Assembly (NCBI RefSeq): GCF_964355755.1
Contig: NC_092675.1
Span: 20,290,912 to 20,350,911, forward strand
Source: Antedon mediterranea
Lineage: Eukaryota > Echinodermata > Crinoidea > Comatulida > Antedonidae
Direction of reading: 5' to 3'
DNA: 60,000 nucleotides
The position numbers and the translations under genes were made by a program. Position 1 is the stretch's first letter. Every line of letters starts with the position of its first letter. Positions 37,233 through 47,617 of the stretch are shown here, in pieces. A model generated the notes under the pieces. It was not told the origin of the DNA and ran no database searches. It saw only the letters and a program-made list of their open reading frames with translations.

Positions 37233-37880
37233 TATACAGTACCTTGAATTATTATATTGTGGGTTTTTCTCGATATACCTTCATCCTTTAAATCTTTTAG
37301 AAAAAAAAGCACCATTATTATAAAGAAGGTCCATCTGTTTTTATTTTGTGAATATTCTGTGAGACTTGACTAAAAAAACCATGTTTTGTGGCATATGATG
37401 TCATCGTATGTACAGTAAGCTAATGTGAGCCTTTTCTCCATGATTACTTTAGTATGCGAACTCAACCAATCCAATTCTTGAAATTTAAGAAATTATTGTA
37501 AAAGATATAGTAACACTTTATAAAAACTTTTTTGAAATTATTTATTACAATAATGCATATGTATTTAAACAAATAGAGAGACTAGGCATCGGAATCTTTG
37601 CACATTTCTGTTTCTGACATGGTAACGTAAATATTCTTAAAATTGAGGGCGCCAAACATAAAAAATTTAGGAGATCGAAAGGAAGCGGGAAGTCCCAAAG
37701 AAAAACAAAATTATGGTGTGCTCCCTTCTAGCACGATATGGCTCTCTCACAGCCATGGGGGTACCACGACATCAAATGCTTTGATGTTAACGCCTTATGA
37801 TGTGTGGGGGGTGGGGGGGGGGGGGACGTTTAAATCTGTGAACCCTAAACACAGAAGCTCGCATAGCTTTAACTCTATTC

Positions 37881-37944
37881 CACTGACCGACAGGATCAAT
37901 TCGATCCCATGCACTCGTGTTATCAACATGACGCTCTGCCACCC
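37881..37944 (-). repeat. tRNA-like repeat, minus strand, anticodon arm kept
   Basis: The minus strand reads GGCAGAGCGTCATGTTGATA then ACACGAGTGCATGGGATCGA. It can form an anticodon-like arm TCATG-TTGATAA-CACGA with one mismatch and loop triplet GAT. The 5-prime A-box half present in unit 1 is deleted here. Confidence 0.5.
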
Positions 37945-38072
37945 TCTAGTTTATCGCAAGGCTAAAACTAGATTCGTTTTTTGTCAAAATTACGTCATGA
38001 AAATGCAAATTTATGACGTAATGATTAGTATGAAGCGCGTATAATACTATACTATTGTCACCCTTCATTACT

Positions 38073-38175
38073 CGTGCACATTGTTGCATAACGGATAGTT
38101 CTCTATTAACTATCGTTTGAATTCTCTCAATTCTAATAGCTGGGGTTCAACGATTCTCTACGGATTTAAAAAAAA
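38073..38175 (+). repeat. Diverged tRNA-like repeat, plus strand, unit 2
   Basis: Orthologue of 14724-14823, with a damaged B box and an A-rich rather than T-rich end. Confidence 0.5.
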
Positions 38176-38579
38176 AAGTAAATATAAATTGTTTTTCTCT
38201 GATTTTGAAGGAGAGATATTTAGAGAGTCAAGTTAATTTAGGATATATATATTTCCATATTTCTAACTGCAGGCTGGTATACATTAAACATAGAGAAAGT
38301 ATTCAAATTGTCATTAGGGTAGCCACGCCTCCAGTATGGCATGGTCCCTCCTTCTGGTTATCTGAGGGCGAACGTCACTTCAGTGTTGGCAGCTGGCGAT
38401 AATTTTAATACACTGTTTTGTACATCGACTATAAACAAATGATTATGAAACGGTAGACAATTCCGTTTAGACATTTATTAGCTGTAATTTTGGTCGAAAT
38501 GAAAGAGAAACTTTCAAGAAACAACCAAGAAAACCTCACCTTTCACTGTGTTTAGTGTTTTCATTGCTTACGTTTCATC

Positions 38580-38607
38580 AGGGAGTTATAAATGTTATAC
38601 CTCCCTG
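38580..38607. mobile_element. Tiny palindromic insertion, unit 2 copy (decayed)
   Basis: A 28-bp near-palindrome AGGGAG.TATAA...TTATACCTCCCTG between direct repeats GTTTCATC (38572-38579 and 38608-38615). An 8-bp target duplication fits hAT-type transposition. The orthologue in unit 3 (58491-58519) is a better palindrome. Confidence 0.5.
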
Positions 38608-38986
38608 GTTTCATCATCGATTGTTTCAGTCTGTTCATGGCCGTGAGTAGGCCTACCGTAATGTGAAACAAGCTGTAATTATTTGTTTTTAATGAGAGCA
38701 ATGACGACTACATCCCGATCAAATAATTTATTTATAAAAATCGGCGGACCAGCCCGAAACGTTGCAGTGACTGCTGCAGGTCAGGGGATGTTAGACATCA
38801 TTTAATGTACAGCTCTCATTTTTCTAAAAAGAGACACCCCGGTAGACGGACCAAAAAATCTAAAACATTTGCGGCAAAATGACGTCAAAAGGCGGCTTAT
38901 CAAGTATCTTGTGTGTACTGTCAAGCCGCTGCTGTTAAAGTTCCACGTCATTCATTTTGCTGTCATAGTCCTGAATGTATTCTTAA

Positions 38987-39324
38987 AGATGTATTGTCCC
39001 CCAAAAACATGATTTATTAAATCAGACTTTGAATACGTTATTTTTTAGTTTTAATAAAGTTAATCACTTCCGTAGAAAAAAAAACGAAAAAAAAAAATGT
39101 TTTCACTTATAAAAATGACAAAATAAATGGTTAAATTCAACCAAAAATCCATTGGCTGGCAGCCAAATTAACAATTTTTTTTCCTTTAAATTATTAAATT
39201 TTTTAAGGTAAATACATTTTTTTCGATCTGATTTTTTGGTAAATGTGGATAACTATTTTGTGACATTGGAATATTCAACAACAAAAAATGTCAATAATTA
39301 TTTTTTTAAGGGGACAATACATAT
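38987..39324. mobile_element. TTAA-flanked MITE, unit 2
   Basis: TTAA at 38983-38986 and 39325-39328. Inverted ends AGATGTATTGTCCCC and GGGGACAATACATAT match at 14 of 15 positions. The 338-bp interior is non-coding and AT-rich. Orthologue at 58899-59213. Confidence 0.75.
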
Positions 39325-40459
39325 TTAATATGTGAAAAATGTTTCCAGATTATAATATTTTGGCAAAATTGCCACGACCGGTTCTAAAAAAGTTTTATCA
39401 AGTCAACTTTATTCCAGTTTCCGTACCGAACACTAGTGCTGCACACAAACAGTTTATTCCAAAAATAAAACTTTATTTTCAAATACATATATTATATATA
39501 CAACGATATATTTAGTGTAGACAACACAATAAAACATTCTTAATATCAGGTAAAAAACAATACTGTTTCTTAATTGCTGTCCTAATGCAAATAAACACAT
39601 AATAATAATTACATACACCCTGTATATTAGTACTTAAAATATCGATAGGGGTTTTCAGTTGTTGGAGCATACTGTACATTCTGGAAACTTAATTATAAAA
39701 AGATTTTTTTAAACACATTTATTATAAATTTGTTCAATACACGCCCTTATATTGGAAGGTATGCTTGGGTGAATTAATTTGAAAAATCATTTTAAAAATA
39801 GGCCACGTACCAAATTATAACATTACATAAACTCATTACAAAAATACATTTATAGAAAATATTCAAAATAGCCTATAAGGAAGATTAGGAGCTTTTTTTC
39901 CGTTAGGGTCCTTTCATGTGACTTATCAGGATTTAATCCAAATACTCAAAAAAACTGTTTTTGTCTTTGTGAAATCGTTTAGTCTTAAAGAGATGGATAT
40001 ATTGTTTACTGTAATATTTCTGAATACGCAAACATGAATAGTAGCATCAAATACTTGGGTAACATATGGTAAGAAATGGTTGTTTTAAGAAAAAAAAAAA
40101 AAGGGGGGGTGTATAAAGGTATAAAGCACACATGCAGTGTGGGTTTTTTGTTCGAATTTAATCTAAAAACCAAATAGTAATAAATAATGTAATTAAAACT
40201 ACATCACTTGTGTAGTGGCGTGGACGAATGTAAAAATAGGAAAGTTTGCACTTTGTTCGTTACACAAACTTATACATTTTGCGCATCCACCACGAGTAAA
40301 TAACGGAATTGCACTGGGAAGGGTTTTAATACTACATCTAAATTAATTAATTATCTGCCATCTTTGATCCAATCTAAATTTTCCACTCTTAGCTGTTCGT
40401 TTTACAAATAGTACATATTTTTGCTATCACACGCGCCAATACCATGGGGTATCATAAGG

Positions 40460-42716
40460 GAATCTACCTATAGTAAATCAATGTAGACCTATGGATGACA
40501 TTTTTCCGAAAGAAATTGATATAGGCTACCACGGTACTCGCATCTGGTGTAATATGCCTATTGCGACATTCAGACGGCTTTTTACTATATTGGATAAATG
40601 GAACGTGTTTTATTTATTATTATTTTGATTAAACTAAAGCCACCCAAAAACTAAAAGCCATCCTGCTATAAAGCACTGATCATTTCTTCGTCGTCTAAGT
40701 TTGTAAAGGGGTTCTCAAGTGGTGTAGGCTACATGGGTTCTCGAGTGGTTAACATGTAGCTGTCCCTGCTCAACGCAGAATTGCGACACAACGCGATATC
40801 ATCACTAGATTGGATTGTCTTAAAGGGTAATTCCAGGCATTTTTTTTAAGGGGGGATTATTTCACGATGCGCGTTGTTCTTTACCGCTGACGAATAATAA
40901 AGTGGGGTTATTTAAAGTTTATATTTTATAAATTTTATCCCTGGAGTTACTTTAATTTTAATGCTTTTGTGAACGTCTTTCATCGTAGCCTTCGCATTTT
41001 ATATTTTTACATCAACCCAACCCCTTCCCCCCGCAAAACCCACGAATTTCCGATGTAACTAGCTAGTCGCAATAAATATTTGTTATTATTAATGCCGCGA
41101 AGTATCCGGTGTAATGCACTCGAGGTATCTTCTTCTCTCGAGTCGATAGGCCTTAGGGTTAATTTTTAAAACAGCAAAGTCGACAACGAAACTCCGCTGA
41201 ATACATGATATTTAGCAAGTGCCTGGGGAAATTATGATCAATTCTGCAGTGTTTTCTATTATTTTAGTTAATTTATAAAGAAAGACACTTTATCTCACAA
41301 AAGCCGACTTTTCAACAGTCACGTAAACTTAAAACGGTTAAAGAAAACTCATTTTCGTGGCCAGCAGGGTGTGTAAAACTTGTAGAATAGGCTTAGAATA
41401 TTATGCTTAATGATGCGCTTTAATATTTGACTTGTACTGAATATTCGTCGTATAATAGAAAATAATTCGATTCTCAAACAAAATCCGTTCGTGAACACGG
41501 ACCACCACGACTCTTAATTTTAGCGGTGGTGGTCTCTAGTCGACACTACTCTAACATTTGGCAAGTAGAATTTAAAATACACTGAATCTTTGGTGCGAAC
41601 AAAATAAAGAAACGGCCTCTATTCTCGTCATCTAACTTGTCTTCATCAGTGATAGTGGTTACCTTGATTCTGCTTACCTATGTTGACGTTACTTGAATAT
41701 TCAAGTACAACATTGGTTCTATTGTAATATAATATAATAATATAACAATTTATATAGCGCACATATACACTAAAAGTGCTCAAGACGCTATTACAATTGA
41801 AGTGAATACGCCCAGAAAATGTAGCACGAGAAAACCGACGTCACAGTAACACCACGAGACTAAAATCTAGGCCAAATTTCAGGGGTAGCAAGCGTGTATA
41901 AAAATCTGAATGTTCATGCAGTATTATGTTTTACAATTACGACGAATACATTTAAAGTTAGACGATGTATTCCTAGTCCGCAAGTCATATAACTCGGTTC
42001 CTATTTTTGGACGAAAGCGCACCGCCAGTAATTTGACCAATCACGTCACGATGGATCATCCGAATTGTCGCTTGTGATTGGTCAATTCACAATCCCGTTA
42101 CGCCTATGTCACACCTTGCGTTCAAATAGGAACTAAGCTTGTACGGTACTTATTTGTAAAGTTTTTTTTTGTGTATTTATTCCGCATTGCTGTTCGCCTT
42201 AAAATGTTGTTCGATCATCTGCGATATGCACAATATCATAATGGCATCAAATTTATGAATGTGATCGAGTGGGTATACTGTAGGCCTACCAGTGAGTCTT
42301 TTTTTTTAAACCATAGACCTACATTTCTTCTTTTTTTCTTCTTCGCCGTTTTAACTTAATTGAAACAGACTAAAGCTATAACTATGAAATTAATTAATGA
42401 TAAAATTATCGAACTGAAAAACAGAATTAATATTCTTGTAGGCCTCCATACTGTTGCATTTGTTGATACACATAAAACGAAGTAACGTTTCCAAAAAACA
42501 TGACATTAACGTATTGGAAATGGAAAAACACACCTATTAAAAGTTTTATTCAAAGTGTATTGTCCACTAGGCAAATGTTTTATTTCGCGAGAACGCAATG
42601 CGTATAAATATTTTCATCTATTGTGCTTTTTGACACGAAAAAATGACATACCGACGTACCTAACATCAGAGTTCATAGGATGTTCGATTCGCGGAAATAT
42701 ATCGCTTTGTGAAAAA
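40460..42716. other. Unit 2-specific block without recognised genes
   Basis: Unit 1 jumps from the equivalent of about 40,460 to about 42,763, so these 2.3 kb are an insertion here or a loss in unit 1. It contains TTTATATAGCGCACATAT near 41,750, a motif often seen in invertebrate repeats, and a 16-bp palindrome ACTTGAATATTCAAGT near 41,691. An ORF at 42,078-42,359 has no recognisable domain. Confidence 0.4.
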
Positions 42717-42718
42717 CG

Positions 42719-42765
42719 AACCCCCGACATACGTGTGTTAACACGACGCTCAGACGACTGAGCTA
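42719..42765 (-). repeat. tRNA-like repeat, minus strand, second locus
   Basis: The minus strand reads TTAGCTCAGTCGTCTGAGCG, a clear tRNA D-arm/A box, then CGTGTTAACACACG and GGGGGTTCG. It lies head to head with the plus-strand tRNA-like repeat at 42835, as at 14562/14724. Confidence 0.5.
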
Positions 42766-42834
42766 AATTACTGATCATTTTATCAATTACGTAATACACG
42801 TATAAATAGACTTTTATCAGCTTTTCAGTCATGT

Positions 42835-42912
42835 ACTTGGTGGCGTAACGGGTAATGCTCAGTTTTGAGTGCTATCGGCTGGGGTTCGAACCTCGACGGA
42901 TATTTTTTTTTT
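42835..42912 (+). repeat. tRNA-like pol III unit or SINE head, unit 2
   Basis: Orthologue of 18160-18237 with the B box GGTTCGAACC at 42883-42892 and a T-run just after it. Confidence 0.55.
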
Positions 42913-43286
42913 ATGAATATTGGTTTTTTTTTAAAAGAGAGATAGTGACACTGTATTGTCAAATATGGATGGCACCATACCGGTAAGTATTCAAATATGC
43001 TTAATCGATGTAAAAATACTTTTAAAATAATAATTCATCAATTCTCATCTTTTTCTTATCTCGTAAAAACTTTTATTACAATTCCTTGGAAGTCATAAAT
43101 AATACATCACCTGAAACCTGTAATAATATAAAATATTACACATTTTCTGTATGTAGTTTTAAGCGTATACGTACACACATTCTCATGTGTATGTCATTGC
43201 GTAAACATTGTGATGACAGCCTGGTTATGAAGACGTGTCACATGACAATCACAGTAAAATATTCACAAACCAATCCGATCGGCCTA

Positions 43287-43610
43287 CACATTCAATGTCA
43301 TTTCATTTCATTTCATTTATTTATTTCACTTTACAACTATATAAATATACAGTGGAGGAGCCTAAAAGAAAGCAAAGCTTGTGGTGAATAGGCTTCTCAA
43401 AACAAAACAAAAATAAAATAGAAATAATATATAACACAATTAGAAACTCCAAAAAACAACAATTTAACTAATATCTTTTCTCTAACACATAAGTTTAAAA
43501 CTAAAAAACAAGTAAAAAATAGATTATATAAATTATTTTAAAAATATCCAAATATGTCATTAATAAAAGAATTTACAAAGAACCTTCAACCAATAATAGT
43601 TTAAATTGAC
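43287..43610 (-). mobile_element. LINE or SINE 3-prime tail, minus strand (unit 2)
   Basis: Orthologue of 18607-18945, again flanked by the direct repeats (about 43,210 and 43,690). Confidence 0.45.
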
Positions 43611-43769
43611 GTTAAATAAAGCACCGTCCGTACGTATACACTTGTTGATGTGTATAAACGCACACCGTCACTGCGTACGTATACGCCTATGAATGACAGC
43701 CTCGTTATGAAGACGTGTCACATGACAAACGTCTTCAAATATTCACAAACATTCCACCAATCAACTTAG

Positions 43770-44477
43770 TGACTTATTTCTATTTTATATCACTGTGCTC
43801 CACTGTTGCTAAATTTGGTCCACTGAACAAGTTACCGTAGTACTATTTCTATTTCGGAAGTAAATAAAGGCATAAATGGCGCTCCGTAGAAGTAGAGAAT
43901 GTTCGATCGTCGAAATGACACTCTGAATATACCTCCACATTTTGGGGATTTGGCGTTACTGTATTTTTCCCAATCTGAGACAGGCTACAGTACAGCATAA
44001 TTTAAATTCAACGCTGACCAAAGAAGGAAGGATATTGACATTATCAATTGACAATGTTATTGTTATATCATATTTGTTTCTCAATCTTTAAATAAAATTA
44101 CCAGGATTGGTGACATTTATGGAAACTTGCGTCGTCAACTCAGAGATAGTCATTCATTTTCCGTCCGGGTACGACGGTAAGTAAGGCCACAGTTACTTGT
44201 TGCATCATGATGGAGTAATCTTCACTCCATGCTTGTGGTGGTATACTCGCTGCCTCCTGCTACCAGGCGATGTGAAAATTGTACTCGCGTCCAATAACGA
44301 CAATGGCCTTTATTTATTCGCGCGTTATTTATTACCGTTCTGCATTTTATGGCATTATCAATCAATCAACTTATCAATCAATATTGAAACACTAGTTATA
44401 GTTTATTAATTAATTAATGTTTGCGAGGAAAAAAAAGTATAAAATACACCACTAAACAATGTGTCCACATATACTGA
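43770..44477. other. Non-coding flank, unit 2
   Basis: Orthologue of 19,099-19,880, with the same donor-like GACGGTAAGTAAGG near 44,173. No gene is recognised. Confidence 0.4.
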
Positions 44478-44880
44478 GAGATACCTAAAACAAGCATGGC
44501 AATTTCGAAATGATTCACTGAATTCCATGACTCAATAACTATGTTATCTACATTGCTACATTAAGTAAATTGAAAAAAGTGGGGGGGGGGGGGGGGGAGG
44601 GGAGGAGTTGGGGGTGTCTCGTAATAAGCTGTGTTTATCAGTTGATTTTATTTTATACACTTTTACTATATCTTGTTTTGTATTCATTGTGTAAAGTAAT
44701 GATCTACTGTATGTATCGATGTAAATTGGGGGTGGGGGGGGGGGGTAGGATAGGGGTTGATAGTTGCTTTTGCCTTTTTTTACTTTTCTGTTAATTGTTA
44801 TATTTTATATTGTAAAGGATGCACCTTTGTGCTAAGTGTGCCACCGATCTAAAGGTGTCATTCCAAATAAATAAATAAAA
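44478..44880 (+). mobile_element. LINE 3-prime end, 5-prime truncated, unit 2 only
   Basis: An insertion relative to unit 1 (site near 19,880). It ends CTAAAGGTGTCATTCC followed by AAATAAATAAATAAAA, a 3-prime end often seen in L2/CR1-like elements. It includes two long G-runs (about 44,581-44,600 and 44,734-44,746). An ATACT-like sequence at both sides may be an imperfect target duplication. Confidence 0.55.
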
Positions 44881-45058
44881 ATAATACTTCTATATTAAAA
44901 ATCATATAATCAATCAAGCCATCAAAATATAACCAAGCCTCACCAGTAAAAATTGAAAATTATACAAAATGGAATATTATGGAGGGTATATATGAAAATA
45001 TTGTTGAAAAGTGATATTGTACTTTGAATCTTGGTGGCAACCTAATTATAGCTTTAAC

Positions 45059-45082
45059 CATGGAGGTATTTTATACCTCCAT
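45059..45082. mobile_element. 24-bp palindromic insertion with 8-bp target duplication
   Basis: CATGGAGGTATTTTATACCT followed by CCAT sits between GCTTTAAC copies (45051-45058 and 45083-45090). Unit 1 (about 20,050) has a single GCTTTAAC and no insertion. The terminus is shared with the insertion at 58491. Confidence 0.65.
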
Positions 45083-45109
45083 GCTTTAACATTAATAAAT
45101 ACTGTATGT

Positions 45110-45307
45110 CTATTGTATAACTTTAAAAAAGAAATCACAGATATATAGGAAATAATGTTTCTTTGAAGGAATAAAATGTATAGGCCTATACTTGATGTCG
45201 AACTTTCCAGACGGGTATATCGCTTTAAGCGATGCATACGCATCAACCAAAGACGAGGTTGAAACATCAGATTCCCTTATGTAAAGAAATGTCTTATCAC
45301 TGTTCAT
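45110..45307 (-). CDS. Small hypothetical ORF, 65 residues
   Basis: Copy of 20061-20255 with one His-to-Tyr change and a different last few codons. Function unknown; may not be a gene. Confidence 0.2.
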   Translation of the reverse strand: MNSDKTFLYIRESDVSTSSLVDAYASLKAIYPSGKFDIKYRPIHFIPSKKHYFLYICDFFFKVIQ

Positions 45308-45326
45308 TCAAAACAGAGATACTCAA

Positions 45327-45670
45327 ACACATTTATTTATTTTATTTGTTCTTTCTTTAAACTGAAATACACTTTCAATACAAATCTACTGATTTCCAAA
45401 GTGGTTCAGTAAACATATTTACAACAAAAATAAAATATAAAAGAAAAACAAAAAGAAAGAAAACCGATATAAAACTATTTACAATTGTGAAGGTAAAAAG
45501 GTTAATACATATATGTTTTCTATAGTGAAGATTTAAAAGTTGTCAAAGACATATTATGGAGTTCTGATTTTATGTTATTTGATAGAGAATTCCATAGTTT
45601 AGTTGATCTATAAACAAAAGTTCTTTTATTTTAGCCTGAGAGTTATTCCATGAAGTCATTATTACACATA
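45327..45670 (-). mobile_element. LINE 3-prime fragment (start of unit 3)
   Basis: Same fragment as 20278-20620; the minus strand keeps KLWNSLSNNIKSEL. Confidence 0.6.
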
Positions 45671-46212
45671 TACCCAAGCACATTATCTATGTATTTTCCA
45701 CTCTGTCTGATCTAATTAATACCCCTTTTTTTTACACTGCCAAGCTATGTGAAAGTGTTCTCTTCTTTTTATTGTATAGGTTTGCAGGTTTAATTTTTGT
45801 TTTAGTCATAGTCAATTAGTGTAGTGTAGTACAGTATATGAGGTTCTACAGCTAATTAAATATGCAAGGTCTTGTACTCACACCTCATAAATATTGGGCA
45901 GGTATGTAAACAAAGACAGATATCATGTATCAAGTTATCTTAATCTCTAGAATTCACTTCTATTAGAACATCAGTGCTGTGAACATCATAGTCTTTTCTG
46001 CAGAGTTTATTTAAAATTAACATTACCAAAACTCAATTTTGTAATTTGTTAACTGTAAGTAAAATCAATATTACAATTTTCTTGTTGATTTAACTATGTA
46101 GGTTTATGTAATGATTTAGTTTGTATTATTAACATACAGAACAGCATGTACAGTGTCACAAACACAATGTAATGGTGTGGCCAATCAGATTATAAGGGAC
46201 ATAAATTATTTT

Positions 46213-46279
46213 GGACTAGTAGGTTAGGACTAGTAGGTTAGGACTAGTAGGTTAGGACTAGCAGGTTAGGACTAGTAGT
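46213..46279. repeat. 14-bp minisatellite, about 4.8 copies
   Basis: Tandem GGACTAGTAGGTTA with one variant copy (ACTAGCAGG). Confidence 0.95.
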
Positions 46280-46389
46280 TGAACCTGAATGAATGGCATA
46301 CTGTTACAGTGTTTTGTATAATTATTTTAGAAGGGAGAACCTGTACCTCATTAACAGTCAATGTATAAGGGTTGCAGTGTTGCGTATGT

Positions 46390-46480
46390 CTTTTCTTTTT
46401 GCAATTTGTAAATTTGTAATTTTTATCTTTTATTTTAAAATGTGTGGAGAAACTAATAAAACAAACAAACAAACAAAACT
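46390..46480 (+). mobile_element. Remnant of (AAAC)n-tailed retroposon, unit 3
   Basis: Only the 3-prime end of the insertion at 5573-5765 remains, ending AATAAAACAAACAAACAAAC. Confidence 0.4.
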
Positions 46481-47356
46481 TTTACTTAAACCCGGTCATT
46501 CCTTGTCTTAAATGTACGTTTTATTTTATGGTAATTTTAACCATTCAAAGATGAAATTTGTTATCGCAATAGGACCATAGAGTTATTTTTACATTAAATG
46601 TAGTTTTTGACCTTAAATTGGATTTAAAAAACGTACTACTGTAGGAATGGGACTTTAAACCAAACTTGTGTCATGTCCAGATAAATTTCCATTTCACACC
46701 TGATTCAGAACCCGGAAAGTGTCAGACACTGGTTGCGTGTATTTACACTGCAAAATACTAACCCGTGTAAATGTTCTAGATTAATTGAAATATCGCCCTC
46801 TCACGCATGAAGAGAGACCCTGTAACGGTCTGCTCATTATCACCTTACTTTTTTTATGGCAATACAAACAAATTGTGTTTACTCGTGAAAAATAATATTT
46901 CTGAAAAAAAATAACGAATAAATAACTATACATTTAATTATTTAATATGTGAAAAAAGAAAAAAAATCTTTCTTAATTGTATGTAAATTAAATACTATAG
47001 TGAGCAAGGATAGCAACCAACCGGAAAAAATATGCAGGACTGTTTACACCGCGAATACGCAAGTACATAAGTTCGTTCCAGGTTGACTTGATGCGGAATA
47101 CATTGCGCATCACTTAAGGGCCTTTCACACCTTTTCCGGCATGGTTCTGGTTTGGCGAATCGAACAGCAATGTTTCGTTTTCACTATGCTCCACATGGCT
47201 ATGCGCCAATCGATATGTGCATGGCCGCGTAAAAATGAAACATTGGCTTTGCCAGCGCCAGACTGGAACCGTGCAGATGGGCCCTTTACCCGTGTGGTTC
47301 AGCGACCGCGTTGACTTTTTACCTTGTTTAAACCGGCCTGAATTTCTGCGTCCCAG

Positions 47357-47535
47357 GTACAATTTGGGTTACTTAATTCTGGATCAACTTGATTTGAGTT
47401 GTTATTTGTCCTAGACTCCTACTGTAAATTCAAACTATACTTTCAAATGATGTTTTTATTTACAATATAATTTTGTACACAATTTTAATTTCAGTGATTT
47501 TTTTTTATGAATGGTAGGTAATTTCTTTTTTTCAG
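47357..47535 (+). promoter_or_regulatory. Candidate 5-prime UTR intron, unit 3
   Basis: Same donor and acceptor as in units 1 and 2, length 179; the exon resumes at 47536, 82 bases before the ATG. Confidence 0.45.
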
Positions 47536-47617
47536 TGACTTCTTGAGAGTGTACCAATACCCAGCGGTGGACAGCCGGGGCAAGTCAGGCTTACAGTACT
47601 TATGCCATCTATGAATA

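Larger units (their letters stand above)
38246..39500. repeat. 1.25-kb block present in units 2 and 3 only
   Basis: The sequence on both sides is continuous in unit 1 near 14,893. Neither end shows a clear inverted repeat or target duplication, so it is either an old insertion or a deletion in unit 1. Its orthologue is 58157-59392. No ORF is recognised. Confidence 0.6.
36896..40440. other. 3-prime flank of array, unit 2
   Basis: Homologous to 13,783-15,800 in unit 1 and 56,837-60,000 in unit 3. It holds a poly(A) signal, tRNA-like repeats, a G-rich tract at 37,804-37,826, and a 1.25-kb block (38246-39500) missing from unit 1 that contains a TTAA MITE and a tiny palindromic insertion. No protein gene is recognised. 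Confidence 0.6.
45671..47356. other. 5-prime flank of zinc-finger array, unit 3
   Basis: Matches unit 1 closely, but lacks the Academ-like element (empty site near 45,993) and has a deletion joining the equivalents of 5,292 and 5,675. Small ORFs here have no recognisable domain. Confidence 0.55.

Noticed and set aside
40816-40860. Third TTAA element beginning TTAAAGGGTAATTCCAGG
   Set aside because: No matching inverted end found downstream.
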